The notes below the pieces were generated by a model. It was not told where the DNA came from. It did no database searches and saw nothing but the letters and a program-made list of their open reading frames with translations. A stretch of DNA of 64,000 nt from 34-65-8 sp964516135 (GTDB taxonomy: Bacteria > Pseudomonadota > Alphaproteobacteria > Sphingomonadales > Sphingomonadaceae). The position numbers and the translations under genes are program-made. The DNA is taken from NCBI GenBank assembly GCA_964516135.1, contig CAZEWN010000009.1, positions 36,749-100,748 on the forward strand, in the 5' to 3' direction. Position 1 is the stretch's first letter. Each line of letters starts with the position of its first letter. This document shows positions 51,761 to 59,887 of this stretch, piece by piece.

Positions 51761-52341
51761 GGGATCTGGTGCTGCTGTTCGCCGCGCTGGCATTGGGCGG
51801 GTGCGCCGCCGCGCAGCAGGATCGGCCCATTGCGACGACCGGATCACCGGGCGTCACTGCCCCCAGCGAACGCCTGCCCACCGACATCCGCCGCGCGACG
51901 ATCATCGTGCGCGACATGGAGGCCAGCCTGAAGCTGTACCGGGACGTTGTGGGGATGAAGGTCAATTATGATTCCGTCGTCACCACCTCGGGCGTGGCGC
52001 TGCCTGCGGGAGAGCCCGGTGCGAAGGCTCGGCTGGTCCTGCTCAATGCCAACGATCCATGGGTCGGCTGGGTTGGACTGATGCAGTGGATCGACCCGGC
52101 GATCCCGGCGGGCGACTATCCCAAGCGGATGGGGCCCGGCGGCGTGGTAATCGTCATGAACACCGACGATGTGGCGGGGCGCTGCGCCGCTGCAAAGCGG
52201 GTGTCCGGGGTCACCTTCACCGCCGAACCACGCCTGCAGGTCTATCCTGGCCGCGACGGCGGACCGGATATCCGGGTCATGGGGTGCAACTTCTTCGATC
52301 CGGACGGCATCCTGATCGAAATGAACCAGATTCTGGAGTAG
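51757..52341 (+). CDS. VOC-fold lipoprotein
   Basis: 194 residues. A lipoprotein signal is visible: MRDLVLLFAALALGG followed by Cys at residue 16 (lipobox LGGC), so it is likely lipidated and periplasmic or outer-membrane. Then the VOC domain: IRRATIIVRDMEASLKLYRDVVGMKVNYDS and GPGGVVIVMNTDDVAGRCAAAKRV, ending NFFDPDGILIEMNQILE with the Glu ligand. VOC proteins are usually cytoplasmic, so an exported one beside CoA enzymes is unusual. Last gene of the operon. The activity is unknown. Confidence 0.85.
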   Translation: MRDLVLLFAALALGGCAAAQQDRPIATTGSPGVTAPSERLPTDIRRATIIVRDMEASLKLYRDVVGMKVNYDSVVTTSGVALPAGEPGAKARLVLLNANDPWVGWVGLMQWIDPAIPAGDYPKRMGPGGVVIVMNTDDVAGRCAAAKRVSGVTFTAEPRLQVYPGRDGGPDIRVMGCNFFDPDGILIEMNQILE

Positions 52342-52345
52342 CCGA

Positions 52346-52582
52346 TCAGATCACGAAATCGAGTGGCGCCGGCATCTTGCTGCGGTTGACCACCATCTTG
52401 CCATGCAAGGTCTCGATCTGCCTGCTGCCCGTCTTGACGAACAGGAACGGCAGCAGGCCATGGAGCATGCACGCGAGCCCACCCAGCGTCATACGCAGCC
52501 CGAACGCACTCGCATGTCTGAAATGCTCGAAATAGGTCTCGCCAACCGATCGGGGATGGTCGGTGAAGGCGCGTGTCAGCAT
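52346..52582 (-). CDS. Small membrane-associated protein (DUF6356-like)
   Basis: 78 residues. TRAFTDHPRSVGETYFEHFRHASAFGLRM is followed by a hydrophobic helix (TLGGLACMLHGLLPFLFV) and KTGSRQIETLHGKMVVNRS. The pattern matches small alphaproteobacterial proteins with one membrane helix and no known role. Start ATG 52582 has GGAG 8 bases upstream. It lies 85 bases after the YeiH-like gene in the same direction and ends 4 bases after the convergent VOC lipoprotein. It may be a housekeeping gene. Confidence 0.72.
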   Translation of the reverse strand: MLTRAFTDHPRSVGETYFEHFRHASAFGLRMTLGGLACMLHGLLPFLFVKTGSRQIETLHGKMVVNRSKMPAPLDFVI

Positions 52583-52667
52583 TGCGATGTCTCCGTGTTC
52601 GGCATCGGATGCCGAAGATAGCAAGCACGGTGCCCGCCACCCCCATCAAATCGTCGACCGATGTAAT

Positions 52668-53738
52668 TCATTGCACCACCATGGTGGCAAGGATGATTGC
52701 GACGAGCCCCGACACCACGGTCGCAGCGACGACCGGCATCAGGGCCCGCCAGCCCGTTTCCATCAGCAAGCCAAGCCGCGCCCGGATCGCGGTCGCGACC
52801 ACGGCCAGGAGGAGCAGGGTCTTGGATAGATCGAGCCCAGTTTCCGTCATTTCGCGCGGCAGCGCCACGAAGCTGTTTATCGCCACAACCGCAAAGAAGC
52901 CGACAATGAAGGAGGGCAGCGCCAGCCGTCTCCACGAACCACTTGCGCGCGCACCGGATTTCCCGGCCCCGTATAGTGCAGCAACCAGCGCGACCAGTGG
53001 CGCCAGCATCGCCACCCGCGCCAGCTTGACCACTGTCGCATCGGCCCCTGCCGCGTCGGAATAGCTGTATCCGCCGCCGATCGCCTGCGCGGCATCGTGG
53101 ACGGAGACGCCGATCAGGAATCCCGCCTGTGCGTCGCTGAAACCAAGCATGCTGGCGATCACCGGATAGGCCGCCATCGCCATCGCACTGGCGAGCGTGA
53201 CGGCAACCAGGGTAACGGCGAAGCGCGCCCGATCCAGCCGCTCGTCCCCGATCACGCCATACACCGCGAGCGCGGCCGAAATTCCGCAGATCGCCGTCGC
53301 GCTCCCGGCAACGATCCCGGCCTCACGCGGCTGCGTCGACAGCCGGGCCGCGACCATGGCCGCGCCAAATCCCGCCCCCATGACCACCATCATGCCAGCC
53401 AGTACCGCGAAGCCAAGCTGGCCGATCTGCGCGAAAGTGACCTGCAATCCGAGCAAGACGATGCCCAGTCTCAGTGCATGCCGCGAAACCAGATCGAGCC
53501 CCGGTGCAGTCCGATCATGCTCGGCGAGAAAACTGAGCGAGAGGCCGATCAGGAGGCCCAGCAGGATGATCGGGAAGCCGTAATGCCCCGCCAGCCAGGC
53601 CGCCGCCAGCGCCGCCACAACGGCAAGCACCAGCCCTGGAAGCGCTGCGCCCCGGCGCGCACCGATGGCCACCGCCGCAGGCTGCTGCAATTCCCCGAAC
53701 AGGTCGCCTGCGTAGAAATCCGCCCGTCGCGTGGTCAT
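52668..53738 (-). CDS. YeiH-family (UPF0324) putative sulfate exporter
   Basis: 356 residues with about ten membrane helices: GLVLAVVAALAAAWLAGHYGFPIILLGLLIGL, ALRLGIVLLGLQVTFAQI and FLIGVSVHDAAQAIGGGYSYS are typical of the YeiH/UPF0324 family, with GSATAICGISAALAVYG near the middle. Start ATG 53738. The family is thought to export sulfate or related anions; direct evidence is scarce. It might remove sulfur from a substrate or be unrelated to the island. It follows the DUF1330 gene by 76 bases. Confidence 0.9.
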   Translation of the reverse strand: MTTRRADFYAGDLFGELQQPAAVAIGARRGAALPGLVLAVVAALAAAWLAGHYGFPIILLGLLIGLSLSFLAEHDRTAPGLDLVSRHALRLGIVLLGLQVTFAQIGQLGFAVLAGMMVVMGAGFGAAMVAARLSTQPREAGIVAGSATAICGISAALAVYGVIGDERLDRARFAVTLVAVTLASAMAMAAYPVIASMLGFSDAQAGFLIGVSVHDAAQAIGGGYSYSDAAGADATVVKLARVAMLAPLVALVAALYGAGKSGARASGSWRRLALPSFIVGFFAVVAINSFVALPREMTETGLDLSKTLLLLAVVATAIRARLGLLMETGWRALMPVVAATVVSGLVAIILATMVVQ

Positions 53739-53814
53739 CGCAGTGCCGTAACCTCCGGGCCGCGCAATGCGGCCATGCGCCCTTCGACGCTTGTGGCACG
53801 GCATGACAACTGCT

Positions 53815-54117
53815 TCAAGAAAGCGCGGGCGCCTCGACCACGATCACTTCGCACTCGGCGATGCCCTCGCGCAGCTTCTTCGCCTCGGCATATTCCGGGC
53901 TGTTCCAAAACCGCAGGGCCGCGTCCCTGTCGGGCCACTCGCTGATGACCACAGAAGCGCCATCGCGCGAAGCGCCCTCCAGCACTTGCGCCCCGGGCGC
54001 GCGTACAAGATAGCGTCCCCCGAAACGCGTCACGAGTTCGGCCGCCCGTTTGCCGTAGCCAGCGATGAAGGCCTCGCGATCGGCGATTTGCGCGGTTACG
54101 ATCATGAAGGCGGGCAT
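53815..54117 (-). CDS. DUF1330 family protein
   Basis: 100 residues of the dimeric alpha/beta-barrel DUF1330 family: MIVTAQIADREAFIAGYGKRAAELVTRFGGRYLVR, then VLEGASRDGASVVISEWPDRDAALRFWNSPEYAEAKKLRE. Function unknown; members often lie near catabolic or stress genes. It begins 3 bases after the end of the gene at 54121. Likely a small enzyme or binder of the methyltransferase operon. Confidence 0.88.
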   Translation of the reverse strand: MPAFMIVTAQIADREAFIAGYGKRAAELVTRFGGRYLVRAPGAQVLEGASRDGASVVISEWPDRDAALRFWNSPEYAEAKKLREGIAECEVIVVEAPALS

Positions 54118-54120
54118 CGC

Positions 54121-54480
54121 TCAATCCTGTGCAAGTTGGTCGACCCAGTGCTGGATCGGGGGATCGTCTGCCTCCATCGCCTCAAGCTCCTGCTGGAAGC
54201 CGCGCATGATCCGCGAGACATAGGCGCGGGTCGCGAGGCCGCGCTCATCCGCGACGACGCGATCCGGTACGAAGGCTTCGATATCCTCGCGGCGCAACGT
54301 GCCGTTGGCTTCGAGCAGGCGCTCGACCGTGTCGTTCCGTTCACGCAAGGCTGACAGCTCGGCCGCCATTGCCAGCACCATGGAATAGAGACGATCGAGA
54401 CCGGGGTCGTCGAAATAATCCGGCCGCTTGCCTTTCGCCCGTCGCCCCGCAGCAGCGATCCAATCGAAATCATCGCTCAC
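54121..54480 (-). CDS. Hypothetical protein, helical
   Basis: 119 residues, family not recognised. GTG at 54480 overlaps the methyltransferase stop (GTGA). Mostly charged helices: RLYSMVLAMAAELSALRERNDTVERLLEANG could form a coiled coil, and AYVSRIMRGFQQELEAMEAD another. No catalytic motif. It is coupled to the methyltransferase and may be a partner subunit, like small subunits of unusual enzymes, but this is speculation. Confidence 0.65.
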   Translation of the reverse strand: MSDDFDWIAAAGRRAKGKRPDYFDDPGLDRLYSMVLAMAAELSALRERNDTVERLLEANGTLRREDIEAFVPDRVVADERGLATRAYVSRIMRGFQQELEAMEADDPPIQHWVDQLAQD

Positions 54481-55697
54481 GCCGCGCGCACCTCCGCATC
54501 CGGAATCGCCTTCCATGCGCCATAAGCGTTCCAGATCGCGGCGCGTCCGAAATCCTCCTCACCAGCGTCGGGCGAAGGCGGGAAGATCGCCGGGTCGACT
54601 ACCGCGCGTACCCCGATCGTAAACTGGCAATCGCGACCGAACCCAGCATCCTTCATGACCTGCTTCAGATCCTGCGCATGCATCGCCGACCAGAACGGCT
54701 CGTTATTGTTGAACGCGTCCCAATCGCGCATGAACTGCTCGAACAGGGGCATCTCATCCGAATACTGCGGTTGTTCAAGATGCAGGATCAGGCCGCCGGG
54801 CGCCAGCACCCGGTTTGCTTCGGCAAGCAAACGGGGCATGGCCGTTGCCGACAATTCATGCAGGAACATGGTCGTCTGGACCCAGTCGAAATGCCCGTCG
54901 GGCCAGCGGGACAAATCCTCGCCGTTGGCCTGAACGAAACGGATGTTGCCTACCCCGAGCCCTGCGGCGCGCGCTGCGCCATAGCGCAAAGAAGCGGCGG
55001 CGGTGTCTATCGCAATGACCTCGGCGTCGGGAAATGCCTGGGCAATGGGCACCGCGTTGTGCCCAACTGTGCATCCGATATCTAGCACCCGGCGCGGGCG
55101 CCATTCGGGGTGTTCCGCGCGGAGCCATTCCACCACGGCCTGTCCGCCGCCGTCGTTGAGACCGCCTAGCGCGCCACCAGTTGTCGCGAACAGGCCAACA
55201 TCGTAATTGGCGCCAACCGCCACATCCCCGTCACGCTCGCCGCCGTGATAGCCGCCGGGCTGACAATGGATGTCGACAGCGGTCTGGTAAGGCGGCTGCT
55301 CGATCGCGGAATCGAGTTCGAGCAGCCCTGATCGTGCATTGTACTGCGCCGCCATGCCGTCAATCTCGTCAAGCTGCCGCAGTACGATCTGACGCCCGTT
55401 GTGCTGGCGCATTTCCATCGAATTTCGCTTCATCGCCGACCAGGCACGGTGCCACGGATCCCGATCCATCGCATCGCGGATCTCGTAACGGTGGCGCGGA
55501 TCGCGGCCATGTTCGGCACGGAAACGTGGCAGCACCCGTTTTTCATAAGCAAGGCGATTGCCCGCACCGATCGCGCCCGAAAGGTATCGGTTGAAGTGCG
55601 TCAGGAAATTGAACCGGGCGGCTTCGTCATGGCTCGCACGGGGCATCATGGGGTGCCTGGTCAGGGCGGTGTAAGGTGGCGGCAGATCGGAAGCCAT
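54477..55697 (-). CDS. Class I SAM-dependent methyltransferase
   Basis: 406 residues. The Rossmann motif I is RRVLDIGCTVGHNAVPIAQ (after about 180 residues), followed by VIAIDTAAASLRYGAARAA, the DWVQTTMFLHELSA segment and VLAPGGLILHLEQPQYSDE. The long N-terminal region (FNFLTHFNRYLSG, RIHRYEIRDAMDRDPW-type helices) is unusual and may bind the substrate or dimerise. Start at 55697, 16 bases from operator copy 7, so it is part of the regulon. A methyl transfer to or from a hydroxy or carboxy group of an intermediate is possible. Confidence 0.9.
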   Translation of the reverse strand: MASDLPPPYTALTRHPMMPRASHDEAARFNFLTHFNRYLSGAIGAGNRLAYEKRVLPRFRAEHGRDPRHRYEIRDAMDRDPWHRAWSAMKRNSMEMRQHNGRQIVLRQLDEIDGMAAQYNARSGLLELDSAIEQPPYQTAVDIHCQPGGYHGGERDGDVAVGANYDVGLFATTGGALGGLNDGGGQAVVEWLRAEHPEWRPRRVLDIGCTVGHNAVPIAQAFPDAEVIAIDTAAASLRYGAARAAGLGVGNIRFVQANGEDLSRWPDGHFDWVQTTMFLHELSATAMPRLLAEANRVLAPGGLILHLEQPQYSDEMPLFEQFMRDWDAFNNNEPFWSAMHAQDLKQVMKDAGFGRDCQFTIGVRAVVDPAIFPPSPDAGEEDFGRAAIWNAYGAWKAIPDAEVRAA

Positions 55698-55713
55698 GGG
55701 ATTTCCCGCGAAG

Positions 55714-55725
55714 TTGTCCGGACAA
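55714..55725. promoter_or_regulatory. TTGTCCGGACAA operator, copy 7
   Basis: Exact copy with flanks AAG and ATT, 16 bases upstream of the methyltransferase start (55697, -). It marks the right border of the regulated island; the next gene to the right (DUF3422, 55907) starts 181 bases away and is probably not controlled by it. Confidence 0.87.
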
Positions 55726-55906
55726 ATTGCCGTTGATCACCTGCGGTGTCAATGCCTGCAACCGCCATTCGGTCATGCTGAACATGATCCAGATCGGCCC
55801 GTCCCGCAACAATGCCATCCGCTAAAGGATATTTGCCGCCGGATAGCCCGCGGAATTTGTGGTACAGCGCAAGTCACCATTGCGCGGGTCTGGGGAGGAA
55901 CCTTGC

Positions 55907-57178
55907 ATGAGAGATCATGAACTCAGGCGTCGCGCTGTCGCGGAGATGCACCTGCGCCGCTGGCCCAACCTGCCCGTGCCATGCCTGATAATGCAGTGGG
56001 TGGTGATCGTCGACGATACTGAGCGCACAGCCGAACTGGCCGCAATCGAGCGGTTGGCCGAGCCGCGCGACGTGGTCGGCAATCCCTCGCATCGCGAAGG
56101 ATTCGTGCGCGAAGGCGTTCGCTTCGCCTGGGAAAAGCACAGCGAAGGTTCGAGCCTGACGCTGTTTGGCAGGCGATCCGACAGCGCATTGTTCGTCGAC
56201 CCCCGGGCCGACCCAGCTTTGGCCGAAGCGATCGATTGGGCCGAGGCACTTCCTGGCAAGGTTGTTCGCAGCACCTGCATCTGGCTGGCCGAGTGCGATG
56301 CCGGGGCGCAAGCGCTCCTTGCCCAGGCGCCGGTGCGCGGCGAGGAGCTGGTATCTTGCCGGATCGGCGGCGCGGTTCGCATGTGGTCGGACTTCCGCCT
56401 TAATGAAGACGGTTACGGGCGCCTGCTGATCGCCGCCAACGGAGTGGGATCGCGCGACCTGACGCGCCATGTGCAGCGGTTGCAGGAACTCGGCAATTAC
56501 CGCAACCGCGCGCTCCTCGGCTTGCCAATGGCGCAGGAAACCTGGCCTAGGCTGGACGTGGCTGAAAAACGGCTCAAGGAACTCGCCGACAGGGTTGCGA
56601 ACAGCGATGAACGTGACGACACGTTGATGGAATCGCTGTCCGCCCTGTCGCTTGAATTGGCGACGATTTCCACCGGGCTGAGTTTTCGCATGGATGCGAC
56701 GCGGGCCTATGCACGGTTGGTCGAAGACCGGCTGGCGCAACTCAAGTGCGAACCAATTCCGGGGTTCATGTCCCTCGATGACTTCACGCAGCGCCGGTTC
56801 CTGCCGGCGATGAATACCTGCGACGCAATCACGCAGCGGGTCGAGCGGCTGGCGATTCGCGCCGAGCAGCTGTCCTCGCTCCTGCGCGCGCGGATCGAAG
56901 CGCGGATCGAGAACCAGAACGCGCAGCAACTTCGCTCGATGGAACGGAGCGTCGCGATGCAGGTGCGGTTGCAGCAACTGGTCGAGGGGCTTTCGGTCGT
57001 GGCGCTGAGCTACTACCTCATCGGACTGATCGATTTCGTTGTCCAAGGCGTCCCCGGAAACGTGCTGGCCATGGACAGAGAACGGCTTGTGGCGTTGCTG
57101 GTGGCGCCGGTCCTGCTGGTCGTCTGGCTGGTGACCCGAGCGGTCAAGAACCGCGTCCTGAACGCGCCAGAGGATTAA
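55907..57178 (+). CDS. DUF3422 membrane protein
   Basis: 423 residues. A soluble N-terminal part is DUF3422-like (RWPNLPVPCLIMQWVVIVDD, GFVREGVRFAWEKHSEGSSLTLFGRR, RMWSDFRLNEDGYGRLLIAANG), then coiled-coil stretches such as RLDVAEKRLKELADRVA, and two C-terminal membrane helices (LSVVALSYYLIGLIDFVVQG and LVALLVAPVLLVVWLVTRAV). Function unknown. The start ATG 55907 has GGGGAGGA at 55892-55899. It lies just outside the photosynthesis genes and has no operator. Confidence 0.9.
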   Translation: MRDHELRRRAVAEMHLRRWPNLPVPCLIMQWVVIVDDTERTAELAAIERLAEPRDVVGNPSHREGFVREGVRFAWEKHSEGSSLTLFGRRSDSALFVDPRADPALAEAIDWAEALPGKVVRSTCIWLAECDAGAQALLAQAPVRGEELVSCRIGGAVRMWSDFRLNEDGYGRLLIAANGVGSRDLTRHVQRLQELGNYRNRALLGLPMAQETWPRLDVAEKRLKELADRVANSDERDDTLMESLSALSLELATISTGLSFRMDATRAYARLVEDRLAQLKCEPIPGFMSLDDFTQRRFLPAMNTCDAITQRVERLAIRAEQLSSLLRARIEARIENQNAQQLRSMERSVAMQVRLQQLVEGLSVVALSYYLIGLIDFVVQGVPGNVLAMDRERLVALLVAPVLLVVWLVTRAVKNRVLNAPED

Positions 57179-57208
57179 ACGATTTACACTTGTGGTGACG
57201 CGCATGCT

Positions 57209-57226
57209 TGTCCACACCGGTTGACA
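57209..57226. promoter_or_regulatory. PpsR/CrtJ-type box in front of bchI
   Basis: TGT-N12-ACA (57209-57211 and 57224-57226) directly before the bchI ATG at 57228. This spacing is the consensus of the redox-responsive photosynthesis repressor PpsR/CrtJ. A second box stands before crtD/crtF. It implies repression of bchI under high oxygen. Confidence 0.75.
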
Positions 57227-57227
57227 C

Positions 57228-58229
57228 ATGGCCCGCTTCCCCTTCTCGGCGATTGTCGCGCAGCACGAGATGAAGCTCGCGCTGCTGATTGCCGCGGTCG
57301 ACCCGGCAATCGGCGGGGTCATGGTGTTCGGCGATCGGGGCACGGGAAAGTCCACCGCCGCGCGCGCACTCGCCGCGCTGCTCCCGCCGATCACGATGGT
57401 CGATGGGTGCCGGTACGGCTGCCAACCCGACGAACGCGGCACGTGCCCCGATCCGTGTACCTCGGCGAAGAGTCGCAGGGCGCCGGTGCCTTTCGTCGAC
57501 CTGCCATTGGGTGCGACCGAAGATCGGGTGATCGGCGCGCTCGACCTCGAACGCGCGCTCCGTCACGGGGAGAAGGCATTCGAGCCAGGCCTGCTGGCGA
57601 AGGCGCATCGCGGGTTTCTCTACATCGACGAGATCAACCTGCTCGAGGATCATCTGGTCGACCTGCTGCTCGACGTCGCCGCCTCCGGCGAAAGCACCGT
57701 CGAGCGCGAGGGGCTGTCGGTGCGCCACCGCGCCCGGTTCGTGCTGATCGGCAGCGGCAATCCGGAAGAAGGCGAACTGCGCCCGCAGCTGCTCGACCGG
57801 TTCGGCCTGTCGGTCGAGGTGCGGACGCCCGAGGACATCGACACCCGGGTCGCGATCATGCGCCGGTGTGCCGCTCAGGAGCGCGATCCCGACGCCTTTG
57901 CCGAAGAATGGCACGCCGAGGACGAAAAGGTGCTGCGCCGCATCGCGCGCGGCCAGAAGCTGGTGGCGAAGTTGGCGGTGCCGGACGGCATACTCGAGGA
58001 CGCGGCGCGGTTGTGCCAGGCAGTGCGCGCAGATGGGCTACGCGGCGAACTGACCTTGATGCGCGCCGCCCGGGGGCTGGCGGCGCTGGAGGGCAGCAGA
58101 ACGGTGCGGCGCGCGCACATGGTCCGTGTCGCGCCAATGGCGCTGCGCCACCGCCTGCGCCGTGATGTGCTTGACGAAACCGGCTCCGCCGCGCGGATCG
58201 AACGCGCGGTGGACGAACTGTTCGAATGA
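57228..58229 (+). CDS. bchI: Magnesium chelatase ATPase subunit I
   Basis: 333 residues of BchI, an AAA+ ATPase that with BchD and BchH inserts Mg into protoporphyrin IX, the first step specific to bacteriochlorophyll. Walker A is GDRGTGKST near residue 35, and Walker B is LYIDEINLLEDH near residue 130; the middle has PLGATEDRVIGALD and GKREG-like sensor sequences. Standard length and no lesion. A PpsR box overlaps the upstream region, and the stop overlaps bchD (ATGA). Start of the bchIDO operon. Confidence 0.98.
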   Translation: MARFPFSAIVAQHEMKLALLIAAVDPAIGGVMVFGDRGTGKSTAARALAALLPPITMVDGCRYGCQPDERGTCPDPCTSAKSRRAPVPFVDLPLGATEDRVIGALDLERALRHGEKAFEPGLLAKAHRGFLYIDEINLLEDHLVDLLLDVAASGESTVEREGLSVRHRARFVLIGSGNPEEGELRPQLLDRFGLSVEVRTPEDIDTRVAIMRRCAAQERDPDAFAEEWHAEDEKVLRRIARGQKLVAKLAVPDGILEDAARLCQAVRADGLRGELTLMRAARGLAALEGSRTVRRAHMVRVAPMALRHRLRRDVLDETGSAARIERAVDELFE

Positions 58230-59887
58230 GCGATCTCGCGCTCGGCGAGGCTCTACTCGCCGCGCGCCTGCTCGCGCTGGCGCCCGTGCAACTCGGGGGC
58301 ATATGCCTGCGCGGCGGCGGGCCTGCGCGAGAGGTGGTGCTCGAAGCGCTGCGCGGACACCTGGCTGATGTGCCGTGGCGCCGCCTGCCCCTCGGGATCG
58401 ACGACGAGAGCCTGCTCGGCGGGATCGACGTCGCGGCCAGCCTCCGCGCGCGGAGCCCGGTCGTACGGCGCGGTCTGCTGGCCGGGGCGGCGGGCGGCGT
58501 AATCGTCGCGCCGATGGCCGAGCGGCTGCGTGAGCACGTCGCGGGTTGCCTGGCGCAGGTGCTGGACGGGGCAGGCGCGTTCGCGCTCGTGCTGCTCGAT
58601 GATGGCGCAAATGATGAGCGCCCGCCCGCTGCTTTGCTCGACCGCATGGCATTCGACATCGACCTGTCGGCGGTCGCCGCGCTCGACCACACGCCGCCCC
58701 CCGCCACGGCAATCCCATTCGATGCGGTGGCGACCGACGAAGCGGCGCTGTCCGCGCTCGCCGGAACATCGGTGGCGCTGGGGATCGAGTCGCTCCGGCC
58801 GGTCCTGTTCGCGCTTGCCGCCGCGCGCGCGCACGCCGCGCTCCACAGACGCACCGCGCTGGCGGAGGACGACCTGCAAGCCGCCGCGCGCCTCGTCCTC
58901 GCCCCGCGCGCGACCCGGCTGCCTGCATCGGAGGAACCGCCAGCCGAACAGGCGCCCGCAGACACGCCCGGCGATGCGACCGACGAGCCCATCCTAGGCG
59001 ACCAGCCGCCGCAGGATCTGGTCCTCGCCGCTGCGCTCGCGGCGATCCCGCCCGATCTCCTCGCGCGGCTGTCGAGCGGCACGGCGCGCCGCGCGGGCAG
59101 TGGCGGCAGCGCGGGCCGCAAGACCCGCTCGCGCCTGCGCGGTCGCCCCCTCGGTGCACGTGCCGGAATGCCGCGCGGCGGGGCGCGGCTGGCGCTGGTC
59201 GATACCCTGCGCGCCGCCGTGCCGTGGCAAGGCCTCCGCCGAACCGAAGCCGACGACAACGCGCGGATCGTCGTCCACAAAGCGGACCTGCGCGTGCGCC
59301 GGTTCGAGCAGCGCGCGGGCGCGGTGACGGTGTTCTGTGTCGATGCCTCGGGCTCGGCGGCGGCGGCGCGGCTGGGGGAGGCGAAGGGCGCGATCCAGCT
59401 GATGCTGGCGCAGGCGTATGTCGAGCGCAGCGAGGTCGCGCTAATCGCCCTTCGCGGCGCCGGCGCCGAGGTGCTGCTCCCGCCGACCCGCTCGCTCACC
59501 CGCGCGCGGCGGGAGCTGGCAGCGCTGCCCGGTGGCGGGGGCACGCCATTGGCCGCCGGCATCCACGCCGCGCACGCGCTGGCCGAAGCCGTCGCCGCAC
59601 GGGGCCGCACGCCGTTCTGCGTGTTCCTGACCGACGGCAAGGCCAACGTCGACGCGAACGGATCGCCCGGGCGTTCCGCCGCCACCGCGGACGCCGAGGC
59701 TGCCGCGCGCGCCCTCGCTCGCTCCGCCTGCGCTGCGGTGGTCGTCGATATTGCACCACATCCGGGCGCGGAAGCCCGCAAACTCGCCGAAACAATGCAC
59801 GCCCGCTACCTGCCACTGCCGCTCGCCGATGCCCGCGCGCTCGAACGCGCCGTCACTGCCGCGCGCCGGGCACCGGCGTCAGCGTGA
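58226..59887 (+). CDS. bchD: Magnesium chelatase subunit D
   Basis: 553 residues. The N-terminal half is a degenerate AAA+ domain (RRLPLGIDDESLLGGIDVAAS, RRGLLAGAAGGVIVA) without a good Walker A, and a proline/acid-rich linker (EEPPAEQAPADTPGDATDE) joins it to the C-terminal integrin-I domain. There the MIDAS motif is CVDASGSAAAAR near residues 371-378, then GGTPLAAGIHAAHALAEAV. It bridges BchI and BchH in the chelatase. Coupled to bchI and bchO by overlaps. Confidence 0.97.
   Translation: MSDLALGEALLAARLLALAPVQLGGICLRGGGPAREVVLEALRGHLADVPWRRLPLGIDDESLLGGIDVAASLRARSPVVRRGLLAGAAGGVIVAPMAERLREHVAGCLAQVLDGAGAFALVLLDDGANDERPPAALLDRMAFDIDLSAVAALDHTPPPATAIPFDAVATDEAALSALAGTSVALGIESLRPVLFALAAARAHAALHRRTALAEDDLQAAARLVLAPRATRLPASEEPPAEQAPADTPGDATDEPILGDQPPQDLVLAAALAAIPPDLLARLSSGTARRAGSGGSAGRKTRSRLRGRPLGARAGMPRGGARLALVDTLRAAVPWQGLRRTEADDNARIVVHKADLRVRRFEQRAGAVTVFCVDASGSAAAARLGEAKGAIQLMLAQAYVERSEVALIALRGAGAEVLLPPTRSLTRARRELAALPGGGGTPLAAGIHAAHALAEAVAARGRTPFCVFLTDGKANVDANGSPGRSAATADAEAAARALARSACAAVVVDIAPHPGAEARKLAETMHARYLPLPLADARALERAVTAARRAPASA

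Noticed and set aside
55859..55906. Longer DUF3422 start
   Set aside because: The GGGGAGGA ribosome site lies inside the extension, so ATG 55907 is the start.
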